A DNA stretch of 64,000 nucleotides from Xanthomarina arctica (GTDB lineage Bacteria > Bacteroidota > Bacteroidia > Flavobacteriales > Flavobacteriaceae), in the NCBI RefSeq assembly GCF_014638915.1, contig NZ_BMFQ01000001.1:881142-945141 (forward strand), in the 5' to 3' direction. This document shows, piece by piece, positions 59,419 through 64,000 of this stretch (its first letter is position 1; every line of letters starts with the position of its first letter). Under the pieces are notes generated by a model. It was not told where the DNA came from and did not search any database. It was given only the letters and a program-made list of their open reading frames with translations. The translations under genes and the position numbers were made by a program.

Positions 59419-59748
59419 TTAGAGTGAGAATGATTCCCCACAACCACAAGTTCTGTTCGCATTTGGATTGTTAAATACAAAGCCAGCGCCATTTAAACCA
59501 CCTGAGTATTCAAGGGTTGTTCCAATGAGATATAAAAAGCTTTTTTTATCGACAATAATTTTTACGCCATTGTCTTCAAAAACCTTGTCTTCTTCTTGTT
59601 TTTCTTTATCGAATTTTAAATCGTAAGACAAACCAGAACAGCCACCACTTTTAACACCAACACGCACGAAATCTGTAGCTGAATTAAAGCCATCTTCGCT
59701 CATTAATTCTACTACTTTCTTTTTTGCAATTTCTGATACTTTAATCAT
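59419..59748 (-). CDS. sufA: A-type Fe-S cluster carrier (SufA/ErpA-like)
   Basis: 109-residue A-type carrier that transfers clusters to target proteins. The three conserved cysteines lie in GVKSGGCSGLSY and at the C-terminus in NRTCGCGESFSL, the classical C-x(n)-C-x-C arrangement. It is the first gene of the SUF operon and has a strong -7 box about 125 bases upstream. Whether it should be named sufA, erpA or iscA cannot be settled from sequence; sufA fits its position. Confidence 0.93.
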   Translation of the reverse strand: MIKVSEIAKKKVVELMSEDGFNSATDFVRVGVKSGGCSGLSYDLKFDKEKQEEDKVFEDNGVKIIVDKKSFLYLIGTTLEYSGGLNGAGFVFNNPNANRTCGCGESFSL

Positions 59749-59871
59749 AAATTAAATAAATTAATTCAAGTGTTTTTTAAAATTCGCTCTATTTATACTA
59801 TGTAACCTTTTTAATAAAACGCATCTTTAAAACAGAGAGATTTTTATTAAGAAGGTTTCTAAATAGAAACG

Positions 59872-59879
59872 CAAAGATA
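59872..59879 (-). promoter_or_regulatory. -7 element of the suf operon
   Basis: On the minus strand TATCTTTG followed by CGTT matches TAnnTTTG, 124 bases upstream of the sufA ATG, and is the only exact match in that spacer facing left. Confidence 0.55.
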
Positions 59880-60111
59880 CAACATATGTCTAATTTTACC
59901 ATGGAACCTAACATTATATTAGCATATTATCGAATAGGTTTTTCTTATAGGTCTAGCAAACCCGTATGGCCAATGAATAAAGGGAATTGAAACCTTACTG
60001 TTATACTTTACATCCTCAAAATAAAACGCTCTTATAACGTCTTTTTCCTGATTCTAACTCCTTGATTTATTTTTAATAGTTATTTTTATCTGCTTATCAA
60101 TAGAAGCTTCT

Positions 60112-60119
60112 TATTTTTG
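60112..60119 (+). promoter_or_regulatory. -7 element abutting thiL
   Basis: TATTTTTG ends four bases before the thiL ATG at 60124, the same spacing as at panD. A leaderless transcript is the simplest reading. Confidence 0.5.
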
Positions 60120-60123
60120 CATT

Positions 60124-61170
60124 ATGATTGAAGATAAAAACCAGAATAAAACCGATTTGGCAGCTTTAGGTGAATTTGGCCTGATAGACCATTTAACCAA
60201 AAATTTCACTATAAAACAAACTTCGACCATTAAAGGCATTGGGGATGATGCGGCTGTCTTGGAATTTAATAAAGGACAAATAGTTGTTACTACCGATATG
60301 CTTGTTGAAGGTGTGCATTTCGATTTAAGCTACATGCCTTTAAAACATTTGGGTTATAAAGCCATTGTTGTAAACTTATCTGATGTGTATGCTATGAATG
60401 CCCAAGCAACACAAGTTACGGTTTCTATAGCAGTATCAAATAGATTTCCACTTGAGGCTTTAGAAGAACTTTATGCCGGTATTGAAACAGCTGCTAGTCT
60501 TTATAATATTGATGTGGTTGGAGGTGATACAACATCTTCTACTACGGGATTGATAATCTCTGTAACAGCCATTGGCACGGTCGATTCTGAAAATGCAGTT
60601 TATAGAAGTGGTGCAAAACCAAATGATTTGCTTGTGGTTTCTGGCGATTTAGGTGCCGCTTATATGGGCTTACAAGTTTTGGAAAGGGAAAAAGAAGTTT
60701 TTAAGGTAAATCCGAACAACCAACCAGACTTGGATGGTTATACTTATATTATTGAAAGACAACTAAAGCCAGAAGCTCGAAAAGATATTATTGAATTATT
60801 AAAGGATTTAGAAGTTAAACCAACTTCTATGATAGATATAAGTGATGGTTTATCTTCTGAAATTATGCATTTATGCAAACATAGCAATATTGGTTGCGAT
60901 TTGTATGAAGATAAAATTCCTTTAGATCCGCAAGTTATTTCTACTTGTGAAGAATTTAATATCGATAGTACCACTGTTGCGTTAAATGGTGGTGAAGATT
61001 ATGAATTACTTTTTACAGTTTCACAAGAGGACTTTCCCAATATAAAAGCCAATCCAAATTTTACCGTAATAGGTTTTATGAAAGACGAGGCTTCGGGGAT
61101 GCATTTAATAACAAGAGCAGAAACAAGTATTCCTTTGAAAGCACAAGGATGGAACGCGCTTAATAATTAG
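60124..61170 (+). CDS. thiL: Thiamine-monophosphate kinase
   Basis: Phosphorylates thiamine monophosphate to the active pyrophosphate cofactor. The 348-residue protein belongs to the PurM/ThiL superfamily: GIGDDAAVLEF (metal and ATP site), VTTDMLVEGVHFD, NLSDVYAMNAQ, VGGDTTSS, SMIDISDGLSSEIMHLC and NGGEDYELLFTV are the expected stretches. Other thi genes are not in the window. Its 3' end overlaps that of a small leftward gene by 11 bases. Confidence 0.97.
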   Translation: MIEDKNQNKTDLAALGEFGLIDHLTKNFTIKQTSTIKGIGDDAAVLEFNKGQIVVTTDMLVEGVHFDLSYMPLKHLGYKAIVVNLSDVYAMNAQATQVTVSIAVSNRFPLEALEELYAGIETAASLYNIDVVGGDTTSSTTGLIISVTAIGTVDSENAVYRSGAKPNDLLVVSGDLGAAYMGLQVLEREKEVFKVNPNNQPDLDGYTYIIERQLKPEARKDIIELLKDLEVKPTSMIDISDGLSSEIMHLCKHSNIGCDLYEDKIPLDPQVISTCEEFNIDSTTVALNGGEDYELLFTVSQEDFPNIKANPNFTVIGFMKDEASGMHLITRAETSIPLKAQGWNALNN

Positions 61171-61387
61171 TTGAAAATAAAGTGGCTTTCTTTTTCTTTT
61201 TTTTATGAATGTAATGTAAAACTTCATTAATTTCTTTTTGTTTTGAAGTTAAAGGTATTAAGATACCGTTCACATTAGTTGTCATTTCTTTCTTGCAATG
61301 AAGACATTGAAACTCACTAACATAATTAGTTACTTTTTTTGTTACTTTAAAATCATGACCTACGAGGGAACAAATCAGACTCTTCAT
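61160..61387 (-). CDS. Tiny Cys-rich zinc-ribbon-like protein (copy 2)
   Basis: 75-residue protein that repeats the layout of the gene upstream: CSLVGHDFKVTKKVTNYVSE, then CLHCKKEMTTNVNG and LTSKQKEINEVLHYI, ending in a lysine-rich tail. One N-terminal Cys with GHxF, followed by a CxxC, suggests a small zinc ribbon resembling prophage-type DUF1660 proteins. Function unknown. It overlaps the thiL 3' end by 11 bases, tail to tail, and is separated from its paralogue by a 73-base spacer with an 11-bp palindrome. Confidence 0.7.
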   Translation of the reverse strand: MKSLICSLVGHDFKVTKKVTNYVSEFQCLHCKKEMTTNVNGILIPLTSKQKEINEVLHYIHKKKKKKATLFSTNY

Positions 61388-61399
61388 ATTGTTTAGCTA

Positions 61400-61424
61400 T
61401 AATCAATTAAGGATTAATTGATTA
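61400..61424. repeat. 11-bp-arm palindrome upstream of the small Cys-rich gene
   Basis: TAATCAATTAA-GGA-TTAATTGATTA is a perfect inverted repeat 13 bases upstream of the start at 61387. Its symmetry and place suit an operator, although an AT-rich hairpin is also possible. Confidence 0.55.
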
Positions 61425-61460
61425 ATGTAGTGAATTTAAATGAGTCTTCAAGCTATTAAG

Positions 61461-61724
61461 TTAATAGATTGCCGTAACGAGCGATTTGTTTTTTAATCGC
61501 ATGGTACGTCTATTGTACATATCTTCTAACAAATTATTAATTTCTTGATATTTTGGAGTTAGTTCTGTTAGATGTCCATTGCTGTTTGTAGTTAATTGTT
61601 TTTTGCAACATTTACAGGTGTATTCTTTTACATATGAAGTAACCTTTTTTGAGACCTGGTAATTGTGTCCAAATACATCGCAATATAACTTGGATGGAGA
61701 TAGGTGAGTAGTTGTTTTTTTCAT
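61461..61724 (-). CDS. Tiny Cys-rich zinc-ribbon-like protein (copy 1)
   Basis: 87-residue paralogue of the next gene: CDVFGHNYQVSKKVTSYVKE, then CKCCKKQLTTNSNG and LTPKYQEINNLLEDM. The shared pattern C..GH..-kkVT.YV.E..C.CkK..TT..NG..LT..EIN is strict enough to show common descent. The extra N-terminal eight residues (MKKTTTHL) may or may not be translated, since an internal start is lacking. No signal peptide; probably cytoplasmic. I do not know its function. Confidence 0.7.
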   Translation of the reverse strand: MKKTTTHLSPSKLYCDVFGHNYQVSKKVTSYVKEYTCKCCKKQLTTNSNGHLTELTPKYQEINNLLEDMYNRRTMRLKNKSLVTAIY

Positions 61725-61788
61725 AATCGGTTGGTATTGGGAATACTAACATAGATCAAAAAAACCAACTAACGACAAAAAGATATAA

Positions 61789-62562
61789 TTATTCGATGAA
61801 ATGCATGGTGTTGTAAGTTAATTCTGTCTTATTTTCAATATAACTCATATGTCCTTCTGAAAATTCAACCACTTCAACAGTTGTCTTTGCCAATATTTTT
61901 TTTGTTATTTCAGCATCTAAAAGAGGATCCTTCTTGCCAATGATTAGCATTTTTTTTATTGGAAGGATTTTAAATAGTTGCGTTCTATCTCTTCTAATTT
62001 TCATGCCTTCATTTGCGGCCATATATCCTTGGATTGGCGTTTTTAAAGCTTCATTTAATGCTAATTTTATTTCGGAAGAATAAAGCTCTTTACTTTCTGC
62101 ACTAAAAAGATTGATAAACGACATTCTAACCAAATTCTCAAAATTAGTTTTTGCCATATTATTGGCTCTAGTTCTTAATATTTTTCGTTCTTCGTTATCT
62201 GCCAAAAATGTTGAGTTCATTAAGCAAATACCATTTAAAGCTTCTGGATTTTTTTCAGCGTAAGCTAAAGCTACATAACCTCCCATGGAATGTCCGATGC
62301 ATGTAAATTTTTCAATTTTCAAATAAAGCAATATAGCTTCTATAGCTTCGGCCATAAGTTCCATGCTATGAAGGTAGCCAAGACAGCCAGTTTGCCCATG
62401 GCCTAAAAGATCTATAGCAATGGCTCTATGGTTTTTTGAAATTTCTGGTATCAAATCTTGCCACATACTACTATTTTCAAGAAACCCATGCAATAAAACT
62501 ATAGGCTCTCCAATCCCTTGATCTGTATAAAAAACAGGGATTCCTTTGTGTTCTAAAATCAT
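61789..62562 (-). CDS. Alpha/beta-hydrolase family protein
   Basis: 257-residue cytoplasmic alpha/beta hydrolase. The N-terminal LLHGFLENSSMWQDLIP supplies the oxyanion-hole region, the nucleophile lies in IGHSMGGYVAL (Ser94), the acid is probably Asp in IGKKDPLLD, and the His in EGHMSYIENK. The triad is complete, unlike in the two secreted homologous-fold proteins at 12962-15383. Acyl or carboxyl esterase and MenH-like activities are possible; the sequence does not decide. A -7 box lies 18 bases upstream. Confidence 0.88.
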   Translation of the reverse strand: MILEHKGIPVFYTDQGIGEPIVLLHGFLENSSMWQDLIPEISKNHRAIAIDLLGHGQTGCLGYLHSMELMAEAIEAILLYLKIEKFTCIGHSMGGYVALAYAEKNPEALNGICLMNSTFLADNEERKILRTRANNMAKTNFENLVRMSFINLFSAESKELYSSEIKLALNEALKTPIQGYMAANEGMKIRRDRTQLFKILPIKKMLIIGKKDPLLDAEITKKILAKTTVEVVEFSEGHMSYIENKTELTYNTMHFIE

Positions 62563-62579
62563 TTTTAAACTATCTTGTG

Positions 62580-62587
62580 CAAAGATA
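62580..62587 (-). promoter_or_regulatory. -7 element of the alpha/beta-hydrolase gene
   Basis: On the minus strand TATCTTTG followed by CACAAG matches TAnnTTTG, 18 bases before the start codon, giving a very short leader. Confidence 0.55.
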
Positions 62588-62682
62588 AAAAGACTTACTA
62601 GCTTGAAGAAATAAGTGCTAATTAATTAAATAAGAATTGTGATTAATAGATTTGTGTTTTTTAAGTTTACACAATTTTAAAT

Positions 62683-63966
62683 ATGAATAAACCAAAAGAA
62701 ATACTTGTAACTGCATTCGCCTTATTTTCGTTATTTTTTGGAGCAGGAAATTTAATACTACCACCTTACTTAGGGTTTAAAGCAGGCCAAGATTGGTTTT
62801 TAGTAACTATGGGTTTTGCTCTAACTGCTGTTTTAATTCCTGTACTTGGAATTTTTGCTCATGCAAAATTGCAGGGAACCATATATGATTTTGGTAAAAA
62901 AGTATCACCTCTTTTTAGTTCCATATATTGTATTGTAATTTATGTGATAGCTATTTCTTTGCCTGCTCCCAGAACGGCTTCCGTAACACACGAAATGGCA
63001 ATAGCTCCTTTTTTCAATACAAGTACTTTGGTAACAAGTACCATTTATTTCTTATTGGTATTTGTCTTTGTAATGAACAGGAATAAAATATTGGACCTCA
63101 TTGGTAAATTTTTAACGCCTTTAATCGGAATTATTTTATTAAGCATTATTCTTGTTGGAATTATAACATCTCCTTTTGAACTAAGCAAACCGCTATTGGA
63201 AGCTCCTTTTTCTGGAGGAATTCTTGAAGGTTACCAAACTTTTGATGCCATTGGAGCTGTGGTTGTTGGAGCTGTAATTGTTATTTCAATTAATATGCGA
63301 AACAATAAAACCTTTGAAGAAAAGAAAGATCTGATAACAAAATCTGGTCTAATCGCTGGCTTTGGACTTATGGTTATTTATACAGGATTAATTTTGTGTG
63401 GGTCCTTATTTCAGAGTAAATTTTCTTTAGATGCCAGTAGAACAGAAGTGCTTATAGGCTTAAGTAATTTTACTTTAGGCTATACTGGTTCTTTGTTTTT
63501 AAGTGTTTTAGTTGCTTTGGCATGTTTTACTACAGCCGTAGGAATTGTAACTGGTACTTCCGATTATTTTAAAGGATTGTTCAATGGGTCTCAAATGGCT
63601 TATGTAGTCACTGCTATTTTGGGTTGCCTTATAGGTGTCTTGGTAGGTAGTTATAATGTAGGATTTATTATAGACGTTGCCTTGCCAGCACTTATGTTTA
63701 TTTATCCAATAACAATTATACTAATTGTTTTAAATGTATTACCAGATAAATACGCCACTAAAATAGTGTTTAGGGCAGTTGTATTAATAACCTTTCTATT
63801 TAGTATTCCTGACTTTTTAAAATATATGATGCCCCTAGAAGACATTCAATATTTTCTAGGTTTTATTCCATTATCCGAATATAGTCTCGCTTGGGTTTTT
63901 CCATCAATAATTTCTTTCTTGTTGATGAATTTGTATGTCAATAAATTTAGAAAGGAAAAATTATAA
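62683..63966 (+). CDS. brnQ: Branched-chain amino acid transport system II carrier protein
   Basis: Inner-membrane symporter for leucine, isoleucine and valine with sodium or protons. The 427 residues contain about twelve hydrophobic segments; the N-terminal ALFSLFFGAGNLILPPYLGFKA-type region (FFGAGNLILPPYLG) is diagnostic of the LIVCS/BrnQ family, and PRTASVTHEMAI, CFTTAVGIVTGTSDYF and a loop near 250 are further matches. It is complete and stands alone, divergent from the alpha/beta-hydrolase gene. A near-consensus -7 box TAAGTTTA lies at 62662-62669. Confidence 0.94.
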   Translation: MNKPKEILVTAFALFSLFFGAGNLILPPYLGFKAGQDWFLVTMGFALTAVLIPVLGIFAHAKLQGTIYDFGKKVSPLFSSIYCIVIYVIAISLPAPRTASVTHEMAIAPFFNTSTLVTSTIYFLLVFVFVMNRNKILDLIGKFLTPLIGIILLSIILVGIITSPFELSKPLLEAPFSGGILEGYQTFDAIGAVVVGAVIVISINMRNNKTFEEKKDLITKSGLIAGFGLMVIYTGLILCGSLFQSKFSLDASRTEVLIGLSNFTLGYTGSLFLSVLVALACFTTAVGIVTGTSDYFKGLFNGSQMAYVVTAILGCLIGVLVGSYNVGFIIDVALPALMFIYPITIILIVLNVLPDKYATKIVFRAVVLITFLFSIPDFLKYMMPLEDIQYFLGFIPLSEYSLAWVFPSIISFLLMNLYVNKFRKEKL

Positions 63967-64000
63967 TAAGATTATAGCTTAATGAAGGCTGTATGTCAAT

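Larger units (their letters stand above)
59749..60123. other. Intergenic region between sufA and thiL
   Basis: This 375-base divergent spacer holds the sufA -7 box (59872-59879) and the thiL -7 box (60112-60119). Between them lies an unassigned 29-codon frame at 59901-59990 that starts just after TAATTTTACC; I do not count it as a gene. No RNA gene or terminator is evident. The long distance from the sufA promoter to its start leaves a leader of about 115 bases that could carry regulation, but no recognisable Fe-S regulator site was identified. Confidence 0.5.

Noticed and set aside
59901-59990. 29-codon frame in the sufA-thiL spacer
   Set aside because: There is only a near-consensus promoter box and no recognisable product; chance is more likely.

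Overview
The window is AT-rich chromosomal DNA from a member of the Bacteroidota, most likely a Flavobacteriaceae species; the genus cannot be told from the sequence. The case rests on TonB-dependent receptors with an N-terminal carboxypeptidase-regulatory-like domain, many short lipoproteins with LxxC signals, families centred on this phylum (DUF4270, DUF5689, DUF3078, DUF2480), starts without Shine-Dalgarno sequences, and repeated TAnnTTTG promoter elements, the -7 box of the Bacteroidota primary sigma factor. There are no rRNA or tRNA genes, no CRISPR array, no phage and no complete insertion sequence. Most of the window is housekeeping DNA, with small mobile or repetitive elements in the spacers.

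Layout, left to right. 1-6300: atpD, cut by the window edge, then an SGNH-hydrolase lipoprotein behind a TonB receptor. 6300-12900: a leftward unit (starch-synthase-like protein, DUF4270 lipoprotein, glmS), divergent from panC-panD-UPF0104. 12960-17500: two tandem secreted esterase-like proteins without a nucleophile serine, radA, a toxin-antitoxin pair, and a second decayed copy of the radA 3' end. 17560-23400: ileS with an inverted HIGH motif, a DksA-like gene, an exported protein, lspA, and fau facing it. 23390-25670: a RimK-type glutamate ligase between a RimB-like protease and a desuccinylase/aspartoacylase-family enzyme. 25770-29800: uvrC overlapping a patatin-barrel protein.

30050-37600: aromatic amino acid breakdown (hmgA, hppD) interrupted by a four-helix-bundle gene lying between imperfect inverted repeats, then a coupled run of a DUF3108 gene, tryptophan 2,3-dioxygenase, an M23-family lipoprotein and pgi. 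37740-48000: two TonB receptors, a DUF5689 lipoprotein and two endonuclease/exonuclease/phosphatase-family enzymes, one secreted and one not. This looks like a surface system for nucleic acid or phosphoester use. 48100-51400: hflX and two DUF3078 proteins. 51500-59750: a leftward SUF iron-sulfur operon (sufA, sufB, lipoprotein, sufC, sufD, sufS, META-domain lipoprotein, sufE, sufT-like, DUF2480) with hairpin-forming repeats in its spacers. 59900-64000: thiL, two tiny paralogous Cys-rich proteins, an alpha/beta hydrolase and brnQ.

The observations most worth following are the radA 3'-end duplication bracketing the toxin-antitoxin pair, the GVHH signature in IleRS, the paired pseudo-esterases, the four-helix-bundle cassette inside the tyrosine pathway, and the TonB/DUF5689/EEP locus. 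Start codons were moved from the longest open frame for five genes (SGNH lipoprotein, ileS, M23 lipoprotein and two TonB receptors); the reasons are given in each entry.
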